From Rhodococcus tibetensis (lineage in GTDB: Bacteria > Actinomycetota > Actinomycetes > Mycobacteriales > Mycobacteriaceae), in the NCBI RefSeq assembly GCF_024438035.1, contig NZ_JANFQF010000009.1:1-64000 (forward strand): 64,000 bases of DNA. Reading direction: 5' to 3'. The position numbers and the translations under genes are program-made. The notes under the pieces were generated by a model that worked only from the letters and a program-made list of their open reading frames with translations, did no database searches and was not told where the DNA came from. Within the stretch, counting starts at the first letter, position 1, and each line of letters starts with the position of its first letter. Shown here one piece after another: positions 1 through 8,524 of this stretch.

Positions 1-71
1 CATCGAACGAGTTGTTCGCGTTCGCTATCGGTCAACATCAACTCAGCCTTCGGGCGTCCGGTTCGAGGCAT
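1..71 (-). CDS. IS630-family transposase, N-terminal start only
   Basis: The minus strand from the ATG at 71 reads MPRTGRPKAELMLTDSEREQ and continues off the left edge. This N-terminus, followed by a run leading into an HTH domain, is what I know from actinobacterial IS630-family transposases (DDE enzymes that cut at TA dinucleotides). Only about 23 residues are visible, so the catalytic DDE residues and the downstream inverted repeat cannot be seen. No upstream terminal repeat could be assigned with certainty. The family call rests on this short signature alone. Confidence 0.65.
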   Translation of the reverse strand, partial: MPRTGRPKAELMLTDSEREQLVR

Positions 72-434
72 GCCTCAGAATATCAAGCTAGAGCACGAAT
101 TTATGGCGTACGACACTAGAGTCAGTTGCTGCAAGCCGTGAGTACCCGCGGCCAGTGCCCAATCAGCTTCACGTGTCGGCTAGTTGGAGTTCCGGGCGAC
201 GTTGTGACCGCCGATGCGGTCGATAGGCGACTTGCCTCGATTCCGTGTGAGAGCGGCAAGAACCGGGGCGATTCACTCCACGACCTCGACCAGTTCGGGG
301 CCGTCGCACTGAGATGCGAAGAGGCCAGCAGCGCCATGCCATCACAAGGTCGACCCTGACACCGCAATCCTGCAGCGCACCGGCCCAGCGATACTGGAAG
401 TTCTGTGATCAGCAACGCTGCACACTCACTCTGG
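72..434. other. No recognisable gene
   Basis: Between the IS630 start and the first membrane-like reading frame I see no frame with convincing coding character on either strand. The open stretches here have no recognisable motif, no good ribosome site and no hydrophobic pattern. It is probably decayed sequence between two mobile elements. Confidence 0.4.
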
Positions 435-981
435 TTAGGTGGGCGAGCCTGTTGCTGCGTGGTACCAGTCCACCATCTTCTGCCACCGTCCCGGTCGTCG
501 CGTCGGCCGACCAATTGCTGGTTCGCGCAGGACGCGCCTTTTGCGCACAATTTGGTTACGTACATTGCGGCGCACGACAAGTCGTGCGCTGTGCCCGAAA
601 AGCCAGTGATCGCGGGTGCGCCGCAGACCGGAAACGGATCTAGCCAACGGTCCGCCCAGAAGAATCAGAAGAGCTATCCCGAGGAGCAGCTGCCAAAGAG
701 CTGTCTGCTGCTTCAGTGCTACTGACAGCGCAGACAACGCACTGGTCAGATCGAACCGTTCCGACAACGGTGACGAAGGCAACGATTGTCAGCGCAAGTG
801 CAGCGAGACATACAGCGGCACAGTCAATCAGTGAGATATGGAACGGTCTGCCGTTCTCACCCCTGACAAAGGTGACAACGATCACCGGGATTGCTACCGT
901 CACTGCCGAGACAATGTTGTCTCTCACGACACGGCTGATGATCCTATTTTCGCTGCCGAAGACATCCCATCGGCTCAGCAC
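435..981 (-). pseudogene. Broken small membrane protein (remnant)
   Basis: From a possible GTG at 981 the minus strand reads a soluble lead (VLSRWDVFGSENRIISR), then two hydrophobic segments (for example AVTVAIPVIVVTFV and CLAALALTIVAFVTVV). After roughly position 760 this frame turns into a Ser-rich tail ending at 640. The neighbouring frame instead offers a third good membrane segment (LWQLLLGIALLILLGGPLA). A frameshift near 750-780 is therefore likely. The gene lies just outside the left end of the Tn3 element. Family unknown; it may simply be unrelated to the membrane gene at the other end of the transposon. Confidence 0.35.
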
Positions 982-1054
982 ACGGCCCAGGCGGGCCGCG
1001 TCGGCCCCGACTCCCGCACGATATATCTGCCACCTAAGGTTGGTGCCGGCATGT

Positions 1055-1092
1055 GGGGTCCAGTTACGTGAAAAGTCGCGCTTAGCGGTGTT
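1055..1092 (+). repeat. Left terminal inverted repeat of the Tn3 element
   Basis: Starts GGGGTCCAGT and contains GAAAAGTCGCGCTTAGCGG. It matches the reverse complement of 10541-10578 at 32 of 38 positions by my count. Confidence 0.85.
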
Positions 1093-1135
1093 TTCCTGGT
1101 CGGGGCGTACCGGTGGCCGGTGGGATCGTGCGGGC

Positions 1136-1282
1136 ATGGTCGAGGCGGTGAATGCGGCGGCGCTGATCGCCGAAGCGCGGGTGGCTATGCCGCCGGACCC
1201 GAGCGAGGTGAGTGGACGGGTGGCGGATTTCGTGAACGGTCTGGTCATCGAGTGGCGGGGTCCGGCCGAGACAGTGCTCTGA
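1136..1282 (+). CDS. Possible 48-residue ORF upstream of tnpA
   Basis: An ATG at 1136 opens a 48-codon frame rich in Ala, Val and acidic residues (contains ALIAEARVAMPPD and ends GPAETVL), stopping 60 bp before the probable transposase start. Codon use looks actinobacterial. I recognise no domain, and no strong ribosome site precedes it. It might be a leader peptide or chance. Confidence 0.22.
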   Translation: MVEAVNAAALIAEARVAMPPDPSEVSGRVADFVNGLVIEWRGPAETVL

Positions 1283-1342
1283 TCTGGTTGATTCGGTCGT
1301 TCGGTGAGTGCGGTTGCGCTGCTGGTGGTTTCATGTGCGGCT

Positions 1343-4300
1343 GTGCGTGATGAGGGGGCCGTGGAGTACGGCCGGTTCGGTGCGTTGACGCGGGCCGATT
1401 TGGAACGGTTTTTCTATCTCGATGATGAGGATCGCAAGCTGATCGCGGAGCGACGCCGCGACAGCAACCGCCTCGGCTTCGCCCTCCAGCTGGTGACTGT
1501 GCGCTACCTGGGCATGTTCTTGCCCGACCCGCTCGATGTTCCCGGCGATGTGGTCGCCTATCTGGCCGAGCAGCTCGATATCGCCGATCCGACGTGCGTG
1601 AAGTCCTACACCGAGCGCAAGCAGACCCGCTACGACCATCAGGATGAGATCGTCCGCATCGACGGATTGACCGAGTTCGCGCAGGTTGAGGCCGAGTTGG
1701 CGGCGTGGGTCGCCGATCAGGCGTGGATGAGTGGCGACGGTGGCAAGGCTCTGACCGCGGGCGCGGTGCGCTGGCTGCGCGAACGATCGGCCCTGCTTCC
1801 GGGTGTATCGACCCTGGAACGCCTCGTCACCGAGGGCAAACAGGCCACCGATCAAAGGTTGTGGACGCAGCTGGCGGGGCAGTTGACCCGCAGGGAGGCC
1901 GGTGTCCTGTGGGGGCTGTTGGAAACTCGTGAAGAGGGCCGCCGCAAGGTGGTGGAGCTCGAACGGCTGCGCAAGGGCGCGTTCACGCCGACCTTGACCG
2001 GGATGCGTCACGCGTTGGCCCGGGCGCGGGATCTGAACGCGGTGGTCCCGGCGTCGGTGGACATCGCCGAGGTGCCGCCGCGCCGGTTGATCGCCCTGGC
2101 CGCGCACGGGATCACCGGCAAGACCTCACATCTGCGGCGCATGAAATCGCAGCGGGAACGGTTGCTGGCGTTGTTGACCGCGACGGCGTTCACGTTGCGG
2201 GACAAGGCGGTCGACGATGTGCTCGAATTGTTCGACCTGATCATGGTTACCGACCTGATAGCCAAGGCCGAACGCCAGTCCAAAGACGAGAAACTGCGCC
2301 GATACCCACGGGTGACCCGCAACGCCGGCAAGCTCACCCGCGCGGTGCGGGTGCTGCTGGAGATGAGCGAGGCCGACCCGGGCCTGTCGCTGGAGCTGGT
2401 GTGGGATCTGATCGAGAATACCGTCTCCAAATCCGAGTTGCGGGCCGCGCTGGCCGCGATAGACGAGCTTGTGCCGCAGGCGGATCCGGAGTTCGACGAC
2501 CAGCGTCCCGAGGAGCTGGCGGGCCGGTTCGCCACGGTGCGGGCGTTTTTGCCCGCGATGATGCGCACGATCGATTTCGGTGCCACCGGCGACGCAAAAC
2601 CTGTCCTGAAAGCCATGCACACGCTGGCGGATCTGATTTCCCCGCAACGCAATCGCGGGCTGCCTGCCCGGTGGCTCGATGCCCGCCGTGTCGATCACGA
2701 TCTGGTGGGCGGGGGCTGGCAGCGCCTGGTCTATCCGCCGGAGCGGCCGGAAGAGACCGTGGACCGGGCCGCGTACACGCTGTGCGTGCTTGAGCAGTTC
2801 CACCGACATCTCAAGTACCGCAACCTCTTCGCTGAGGATTCCTCGAAATGGCGTGACCCGCGTGCGCATCTGCTGTCGGGGATGGCATGGGAGGGCGCGC
2901 GCGATACCGGCATGAACGCCCTGGGCCTGCCGGACAACCCGCAGGCGATGTTGGGCGAGCTGGCCGCGAGTGTGGACGCCGCCTATCGGGAGTTGGCTAC
3001 TCGCCTTGGTGACGACACTCAGGCCAGCGTGGATGAGGACGGGAAACTGCACGTAGCGTCGTTGAGCGCGATCCTTGATCCGCCCAGCTTGACCAATCTG
3101 CGCCGCCGCGCGACGGCGATGATCCCGCGCGTGGACCTGCCGGAACTGGTCTTGGAAGTGATGTCGTGGCTTCCGGAGTTCGGTGAATCCTTCACTCACG
3201 TCGCCGGCACCAGTGCTCGCGTCGCCGATCTCGGTGTCTCGGTCGCGGCGGTGTTGTGCTCGCAGGCCATGACTGTCGGGCTGACAGCGGTTGTTTCACC
3301 CGGCGCGCCCGCGCTGACGCGGGACCGGCTGCGCCACGTCGACCAGCACTACATCCGTGCCGAGACCATGGCCGCGGCCAACACGGTGCTGGTCAACGCC
3401 CAGGCGAGCATCGCGTTGGCGCGGCTGTGGGGCGGCGGCTGCGTCGCCAGCGTGGACGGGATGCGGTTCGTCGTCCCGGTCCGGTCCATCCACGCTCGAC
3501 CCAACCGAAAATACTTCGGACCGAAACGGGGCAGTACCTGGCTGAACATGCTCAACGACCAGGCCGCCGGGCTCAACGCGATGGTCGTGTCGGGCACCCC
3601 GCGCGACTCGCTCAACGCCATCGACGTGATCCTGCGCCAACCCGAGGGCAGCAAGGTGCCCGACGACATCATTTCCGACGCCGGATCGTATTCCGACATC
3701 GTCTTCGGCCTGCTGCATTTGCTGGGCCGCAAGTACCGGCCGCAGCTCAAGCACCTGCCCGATCAGCGGCTGTGGCGCATCGACCCGGCCGCCGACTACG
3801 GTCCCCTGGACAAAGCCGCACGCGGGCGCATCGACATCGAGAAAGTGTGCTCCCGCTGGGAGGACATGTGCCGGGTGGCGGTGTCGATGAACCGCGGTGA
3901 GGTCTCCGCGCACGAGGTCACCCGCATGATCTCCCGCGACGGCAACCCCACCTCGCTGGGGCAGGCCATCGCCCACTTCGGCCGGATTTTCAAAACCCTG
4001 CACATCCTGCGCATGGCCGACGACGAACCCTACCGGCGTGAGGCCAAGGCACAAGCGAACCTTCAGGAGGGCCGTCATGACCTGGGCCGCACCATCTTTC
4101 ACGGCAAGAAGGGTGAGATCACCCGCACCTACCTCGACGGCATGGAAGACCAGCTCTCTGCGCTCGGGCTGATCCTGAACTGTGTCGTGTTGTGGAATTC
4201 GGTGTACCTGGACCGGGCATTGGCCGAGCTGCGCGCCCAGGACTACCCGGTCCGGGATGAGGACGCCGCCCGGCTCTCGGCGTTCATCCGCAAACACATT

Positions 4301-4393
4301 CGCCTGGAAGGCCACTACAGCTTCCATCTGCCCGAACTCGGCGAGGGCCACCGACCGCTGCGCGATCCTGACAGTTCCGACGATGACGACTGA
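1343..4393 (+). CDS. tnpA: Tn3-family transposase TnpA
   Basis: The DDE transposase binds the terminal repeats and carries out replicative transposition to a cointegrate. The product is just over 1,000 residues, the normal length for the family. The early motif EYGRFGALTRADLERFF matches the usual Tn3 TnpA N-terminus (YGRF). Catalytic acids are visible as VDG in CVASVDGMRFVVP, the second Asp in IISDAGSYSDIVF, and a Glu near NLQEGRHDLG, followed by GKKGEI. The frame is open from GTG 1304, but GTG 1343 or GTG 1361 gives an N-terminus closer to the family, so I chose 1343. The C-terminus ends in an acidic tail (DSSDDDD). No internal break is seen, so the enzyme is probably intact. Confidence 0.93.
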   Translation: MRDEGAVEYGRFGALTRADLERFFYLDDEDRKLIAERRRDSNRLGFALQLVTVRYLGMFLPDPLDVPGDVVAYLAEQLDIADPTCVKSYTERKQTRYDHQDEIVRIDGLTEFAQVEAELAAWVADQAWMSGDGGKALTAGAVRWLRERSALLPGVSTLERLVTEGKQATDQRLWTQLAGQLTRREAGVLWGLLETREEGRRKVVELERLRKGAFTPTLTGMRHALARARDLNAVVPASVDIAEVPPRRLIALAAHGITGKTSHLRRMKSQRERLLALLTATAFTLRDKAVDDVLELFDLIMVTDLIAKAERQSKDEKLRRYPRVTRNAGKLTRAVRVLLEMSEADPGLSLELVWDLIENTVSKSELRAALAAIDELVPQADPEFDDQRPEELAGRFATVRAFLPAMMRTIDFGATGDAKPVLKAMHTLADLISPQRNRGLPARWLDARRVDHDLVGGGWQRLVYPPERPEETVDRAAYTLCVLEQFHRHLKYRNLFAEDSSKWRDPRAHLLSGMAWEGARDTGMNALGLPDNPQAMLGELAASVDAAYRELATRLGDDTQASVDEDGKLHVASLSAILDPPSLTNLRRRATAMIPRVDLPELVLEVMSWLPEFGESFTHVAGTSARVADLGVSVAAVLCSQAMTVGLTAVVSPGAPALTRDRLRHVDQHYIRAETMAAANTVLVNAQASIALARLWGGGCVASVDGMRFVVPVRSIHARPNRKYFGPKRGSTWLNMLNDQAAGLNAMVVSGTPRDSLNAIDVILRQPEGSKVPDDIISDAGSYSDIVFGLLHLLGRKYRPQLKHLPDQRLWRIDPAADYGPLDKAARGRIDIEKVCSRWEDMCRVAVSMNRGEVSAHEVTRMISRDGNPTSLGQAIAHFGRIFKTLHILRMADDEPYRREAKAQANLQEGRHDLGRTIFHGKKGEITRTYLDGMEDQLSALGLILNCVVLWNSVYLDRALAELRAQDYPVRDEDAARLSAFIRKHIRLEGHYSFHLPELGEGHRPLRDPDSSDDDD

Positions 4394-4420
4394 CATGGTG
4401 TCGGCGCGGGTGCGCTTGCA

Positions 4421-4457
4421 GCCCGGACGAGGACAATCTCTTTAGGGAGGTCCGGGC
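4421..4457. terminator. Possible hairpin between convergent genes
   Basis: GCCCGGAC at 4421-4428 and its exact reverse complement at 4450-4457 flank a 21-base loop. The hairpin lies between the convergent ends of tnpA and the oxidoreductase gene. There is no clean T-run, so its role as a bidirectional terminator is only inferred from position. Confidence 0.28.
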
Positions 4458-4480
4458 GGCGATGTCGGTCGAGGAGGGTG

Positions 4481-5404
4481 TCAGAGTCTGATACCCGCCG
4501 CCGCCAAGTCGTGCCGCAGCGTGCCGATCTCGAGTAGTTCGTGGATCCATGTCGGTGCGGTGATTCGGTGGCGTGTCACCTCCCGCACCGTGGCGGCGGC
4601 GACCGCGGCCGTGGCCAGCGATTGTCCACAGCCGGTGGCCCACCGTGTCGGTCCATCGGCGGATCGAGCGAGGACCACCCACCGGTCGCTGCCGGGCATA
4701 CGCTGCGGCACCAGCGCCCGTAGCGCGGGCGCCCAGGTGAGAGCGGCCAATCCGGTGGTGGCGAGGCGGGAGTCCAATCTCAGATAGGTGCGGACGGGGA
4801 CCGCGTATTCGCGGGTGAGGCGGTGTTGGTCGGCGAAGTCGGCGCGCAGCGCGGGAAACGGTTGGTATCCGGCTTGTTCGGGGATCGTGAAGTGTGCGGG
4901 TTGGGTGAAGTTGCGGACGCTGGTGCCGTCGGGGTCGGCGAAGTGCTGTCCCAGCAGTCGGTAGGTCCAGGCCGTGGCGGCGGGGCCGTGGTGTTCGCCG
5001 GAACCGAGCCCGATCATGATGTCGACCGGGCCGGGGGCGCTCGAGAGCACGTCGACGGCGAGCAGGGTGCTCAGGCCGGGCGCCAAGCCGACCCCGAGTA
5101 CCGCCGGCCCGTCGACGCGCTCCAAGGCCCGCACGTAGTCGGAGGTCGCCGAGATCTCGATGAATACGATCCCGCGGTGGGTGCACTCCTCGGCGAGCCG
5201 GATGTTTTCGGCGCCCGCGCAGTTCACCACTGTCGACACCCCGGCGAGCGCGGTTCTGAAACTGTCCGTCGCGGTGAGATCGAGCACCCGGTCCGCCTGT
5301 GCCGGGTCGCGTCCGGCCGCGAGTGTCGGGATGCCTTGCGCGCGTAGCAATCTCACCAGGTGAGCGCCGACGGCTCCGTATCCGCCCAGGACCAGCACGC
5401 TCAT
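4481..5404 (-). CDS. Saccharopine-dehydrogenase-like NAD(P)-binding oxidoreductase
   Basis: The 307-residue product begins MSVLVLGGYGAVGAHLVRLL, a Rossmann nucleotide-binding turn (GGYGAVG) typical of the saccharopine-dehydrogenase/trans-acting enoyl reductase type of protein. Further support is a segment around residue 85 (VVNCAGAENIRLAEEC), where the family places its second strand and active-site loop. The ATG at 5404 is preferred over the upstream in-frame ATG at 5503 because GGAGG lies just before it and because it overlaps the TetR stop by four bases (ATGA). It is therefore translationally coupled to the regulator and probably co-regulated with it. The substrate cannot be told from sequence. 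The transposon context suggests a role in modifying or detoxifying a small molecule exported by the neighbouring MFS protein. Confidence 0.75.
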   Translation of the reverse strand: MSVLVLGGYGAVGAHLVRLLRAQGIPTLAAGRDPAQADRVLDLTATDSFRTALAGVSTVVNCAGAENIRLAEECTHRGIVFIEISATSDYVRALERVDGPAVLGVGLAPGLSTLLAVDVLSSAPGPVDIMIGLGSGEHHGPAATAWTYRLLGQHFADPDGTSVRNFTQPAHFTIPEQAGYQPFPALRADFADQHRLTREYAVPVRTYLRLDSRLATTGLAALTWAPALRALVPQRMPGSDRWVVLARSADGPTRWATGCGQSLATAAVAAATVREVTRHRITAPTWIHELLEIGTLRHDLAAAGIRL

Positions 5405-6078
5405 CGGACCTCCTCCGGCGCGGGCGTAGCCATGGAGTCTCCGTGGGATCGTCGCGATGGGAGCAATTGCAGGGTGAGAGCGTCGATGGCCCAGGACTCC
5501 CACTCAGCATCGGTCCAGCCGCGTTCGTGGACGAGGAGCCGGTAGGTCTCGGGGGCCAGCGTGGAGAGCGCGATGTCGGCGGCGCGCGCAGCAGTGACGC
5601 CCGCGCGCAGCGGCGTCTTGGCGGCGAGGGCCTCGGCCAGGCGGAGCTGGACCAGGTGACGTTGGGCGATGTTGGTTTCCCAGAGCTCGGCGAGTTCGGG
5701 GTCGGTCGCCGCGGCCGACCGGATCACCTCGAGCAGTGGGCTGACACGGGTGTAAATCGTTGCCGCCGCCGCGACTTGAAGCCGGATCTGCTCGGCGGGC
5801 GCAGCCGCCACGGCAGCGGCGAACCAGGGACGGTCCATGGTGGCGACCGGTTCGGTGTCGCCGGCGATCTCGACGTCGAGTAGCTCGGACAGGATCGCGC
5901 GCTTGGTGGCGAAGGTGAAGTACAGCGTCTGTACTGCCATGCCCGCCGCATCGGCAATGGCCTTCATGGTCGTGGCCGTGTAGCCGCGGGTGGTGAACAG
6001 TTCCTGTGCCGCTGCCAGCATCTTTGCTCGGTTGGCCGTTGTCTTGGCCGCCCGAACGCCGGTGTTCTTGCCTGTCAT
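5401..6078 (-). CDS. TetR-family transcriptional regulator
   Basis: The 225-residue repressor has an N-terminal TetR helix-turn-helix at about residues 20-65: RAKMLAAAQELFTTRGY, then TMKAIADAAGMAVQTLYFTF. The C-terminal region is the variable ligand-binding part and gives no ligand identity. It is divergent from the MFS exporter gene across a 70-bp gap that contains two inverted copies of a CTAGAG-based dyad, the likely operator. This is the classic arrangement for a drug-responsive repressor controlling its own operon and an efflux pump. It overlaps the following oxidoreductase by four bases. No defect is seen. Confidence 0.9.
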   Translation of the reverse strand: MTGKNTGVRAAKTTANRAKMLAAAQELFTTRGYTATTMKAIADAAGMAVQTLYFTFATKRAILSELLDVEIAGDTEPVATMDRPWFAAAVAAAPAEQIRLQVAAAATIYTRVSPLLEVIRSAAATDPELAELWETNIAQRHLVQLRLAEALAAKTPLRAGVTAARAADIALSTLAPETYRLLVHERGWTDAEWESWAIDALTLQLLPSRRSHGDSMATPAPEEVR

Positions 6079-6095
6079 GGCCCGAATACTACTTG

Positions 6096-6140
6096 ACTAG
6101 AGTGCGACACTAGTGAACTCTGACTGTAGTGATGCTCTAG
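6096..6140. promoter_or_regulatory. Probable TetR operator pair in the divergent promoter
   Basis: ACTAG at 6096-6100 is mirrored by CTAGT at 6110-6114. A related sequence on the opposite strand at 6123-6140 reads CTAGAGCATCACTACAGT, compared with CTAGAGTGCGACACTAGT at 6097-6114. Two inverted half-similar sites between divergent genes fit binding of the adjacent TetR protein. Confidence 0.5.
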
Positions 6141-6155
6141 CGAAAGGGTGTGCTC

Positions 6156-7703
6156 ATGGTGAGCAGAGGTGCACTCGGGGCGAGAGACCGGCTGGTCCTG
6201 CTGTTGATCACGATGGTCGAACTGGTGGTTTTCCTGGACACGACCGTGCTGAATGTGGCGCTGCCCAGCATCGGCGCGGACCTAGGGCTCGATGAGGCGG
6301 GACTGGGTTGGGTGACCAACTCCTACTTGCTGACCTTCGGCGGGTTCATGTTGCTCGGCGGGCGCGCCGCCGATCTGCTCGGTCCGCGCCGGGTATTCGC
6401 GGGCGGCCTCACCGTGTTCACCGTGGCGTCCGCACTGGCCGGTTTCGCCACGGAGCCAATCATTCTCATCGCCGCGCGGGCGTTGCAGGGTCTCGGCGCG
6501 GCCGTGGTCATCCCTGCTCAGCTGGCCTTGCTCGCCACGACGTTCACCGACCCCGGCGTGCGCAATCGCGCCTTCGGAGTGTGGAGTGCCATGGGGGCGG
6601 CAGGCGCGGCCATCGGCACCGCGGTCGGTGGGCCGCTCACCGACCTGTTCGGCTGGCCGTCGATCTTCCTGATCAACCTGCCCGTGGGGGTGCTGGCGCT
6701 GGCGTTCGTCCGGGTGCTGCCGCCGGATCCGGCACGACCGGCTCGGGCCGTAGGTCGGCTCGACGTGCCCGGCGCGATCACCGGTACCGCGGCACTGTTG
6801 ATCATCGGCTATGCCATCGGCGCGATCGGCGACGAGTCGACGCGCACCCTGGCCGCGGTTCTGCTCGCAGTGGGACTCGCGCTGCTGGCGTCCTTCCTAT
6901 TCCTCGAAGCGCGCAGCCCCCATCCTCTGATGCCGCTGCGGCTGTTCACGATTCGCCAGGTGAGCGGGTCGGCTCTGGTGAACGCGCTCGTCGGCGCGGC
7001 GCATGTGCCCACCTTCGCCCTGCTGGCGCTGTACTTACAGAACACCCAGCACTACAGCCCGACTGAGTCCGGCCTCGCGGTGCTGCCGGTCGCCGTGGTG
7101 AACATCGTCATCTCCCGCACCGTGCTGCCCTCCGTGCTGGATCGGCTGGGCGCCTGGCGAGTACTGACCGCGGGCCTGCTGCTGCAAGCCCTCGCCATGG
7201 CCTGGTTCGCCCGCCTACCCGATCACGGCAGCTACCTGATCGATGTGCTGCCCGGCGCGGTACTGCTGGGCATCGGCCTGCCCGCCGCCTTCGTCGGAGT
7301 CACGGCCCCCGCGGTCACCTCGGTCGACAAAGCCGACGCCGGGATCACCGCGGGCGTCGTCAACACCGCACAGCGCGTCGGGTCGGGGCTCGGAGTCACC
7401 GCCGTCCTGCTGATCGCCGAGCTCGCGACCCGCAATTCCACGGCCGCCGACGCCTACCGGGCGGGCCTGAATCTCGCGTTCGCCGGTCGCGGCCGCACTG
7501 GCCGCGACCGGCGCTGTGCTCACCGTCGTCCTACTACGCACCAATCCGGCTCCGGTCACGGAGCCGGAATCCGAAACCCCCGCCGCAGTACACGAGTGAC
7601 CGGAGACCGAAGATGGCAACCAGCAAGCGCAACGTCAAATGGATTCGCGCCGAGATCGAACGACTCGATCCCGAGACCGACAGCGAACAGATCGTCCGAC
7701 TGA
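6156..7703 (+). CDS. MFS multidrug-type exporter, C-terminus frameshifted
   Basis: A drug:proton antiporter of the 14-helix (DHA2) kind: the product has LDTTVLNVALPSI in helix 1 and GRAADLLGPRRVF in the conserved loop after helix 2. Its size is about right for this group. Near 7484 the reading frame changes: after AGLNLAFA the frame gives a basic, non-membrane tail to 7703. Skipping one G at 7483-7486 yields VAAALAATGAVLTVVLL, a proper final helix, and a stop at 7597-7599, just 13 bases before the next ATG. So either one base is inserted in this copy or the assembly has an error. ATG 6156 follows a purine-rich site (GAAAGGG at 6142-6148); GTG 6150 is an alternative start. It is likely controlled by the divergent TetR. 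Confidence 0.85.
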   Translation: MVSRGALGARDRLVLLLITMVELVVFLDTTVLNVALPSIGADLGLDEAGLGWVTNSYLLTFGGFMLLGGRAADLLGPRRVFAGGLTVFTVASALAGFATEPIILIAARALQGLGAAVVIPAQLALLATTFTDPGVRNRAFGVWSAMGAAGAAIGTAVGGPLTDLFGWPSIFLINLPVGVLALAFVRVLPPDPARPARAVGRLDVPGAITGTAALLIIGYAIGAIGDESTRTLAAVLLAVGLALLASFLFLEARSPHPLMPLRLFTIRQVSGSALVNALVGAAHVPTFALLALYLQNTQHYSPTESGLAVLPVAVVNIVISRTVLPSVLDRLGAWRVLTAGLLLQALAMAWFARLPDHGSYLIDVLPGAVLLGIGLPAAFVGVTAPAVTSVDKADAGITAGVVNTAQRVGSGLGVTAVLLIAELATRNSTAADAYRAGLNLAFAGRGRTGRDRRCAHRRPTTHQSGSGHGAGIRNPRRSTRVTGDRRWQPASATSNGFAPRSNDSIPRPTANRSSD

Positions 7704-8524
7704 CCAGCTGCCAGCTCCTACCGAAGAGCCTGCTCGTCGTACATCTCTTCTATACCGTCGGATTCATCCGCTTCGCCGGCCCACCCGTCTCGGCGGAGTC
7801 GGTGGACCGCAACGGCACCGGGATGCTCTACGACCACGGCATCCGCCGCGCCGACGAAACCATGTTCCACCTCTTCTCATGGGTCGACGACGGGGTATCC
7901 AACCCCACCAGCATGAAAAGCCTCGACTACGTACGGAACTGGCACTCCGGCGTCGCCCGCGACTGGCCCATGCCGATGCACACCTTCCAGCACAGCGCCG
8001 CGGTCTTCACCCTCATCTACGACCGACTGCTGCGACACATCGCGGGGTCTCCCGGACTGAACGAGAACGAACGCCGCGCCCAACTCATCCACTGGCGCAG
8101 CGTGTCCGAACGCCTCGGCGTCACCGATATCCCGCACACCTGGCAGGAGATGGAACAACTTCTCGAAACCTATGAACACGGAACCGAATTCGCGTACTCG
8201 CCGCCCGGGCAGCGCCTGGCGAACGCACTCGTCGACCAGTTCGCGACCCGGTGGTTCCCCAAGCCACTGCGCTGGTTCGGTCGCTGGCTGGCCCTGGCAT
8301 TCTCCGAAGAACACGTCATCGACACCCTCGGCATCCCGCGGCCGCCCACCGCGTTCAGTTACACGGTTCGCCGCCTGGCCCGAGTCGCGGTATTCGCCAA
8401 ACGACACCTGCTGCCGGATCCGCGCGAGGTGCTCCGGCTCAGCGACATCATCACCGCACACAAGGATTCAGCGCTGGTCAACCCCTCCATCCCGGCATCT
8501 GGAACCACACGGAGTGAACGATGA
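7613..8524 (+). CDS. MpaB/DUF2236-like oxygenase-family protein
   Basis: The 303-residue protein has the pattern I associate with the DUF2236 (ER-bound oxygenase MpaB / latex-clearing-protein-like) family: an early GPPVSAESV segment, then DHGIRRADET, repeated His/Trp residues (RNWHSGVARDWPMPMHTFQH), and a late hydrophobic helix (WFGRWLALAFSEEHVIDTLG). These proteins bind heme in characterised members, with His ligands in the middle. I cannot assign the ligands with certainty here. It starts 13 bp after the restored stop of the exporter and overlaps the methyltransferase by four bases (ATGA), so it is the middle gene of the exporter operon. Substrate unknown; oxidative modification of the exported compound is an inference. 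Confidence 0.55.
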   Translation: MATSKRNVKWIRAEIERLDPETDSEQIVRLTSCQLLPKSLLVVHLFYTVGFIRFAGPPVSAESVDRNGTGMLYDHGIRRADETMFHLFSWVDDGVSNPTSMKSLDYVRNWHSGVARDWPMPMHTFQHSAAVFTLIYDRLLRHIAGSPGLNENERRAQLIHWRSVSERLGVTDIPHTWQEMEQLLETYEHGTEFAYSPPGQRLANALVDQFATRWFPKPLRWFGRWLALAFSEEHVIDTLGIPRPPTAFSYTVRRLARVAVFAKRHLLPDPREVLRLSDIITAHKDSALVNPSIPASGTTRSER

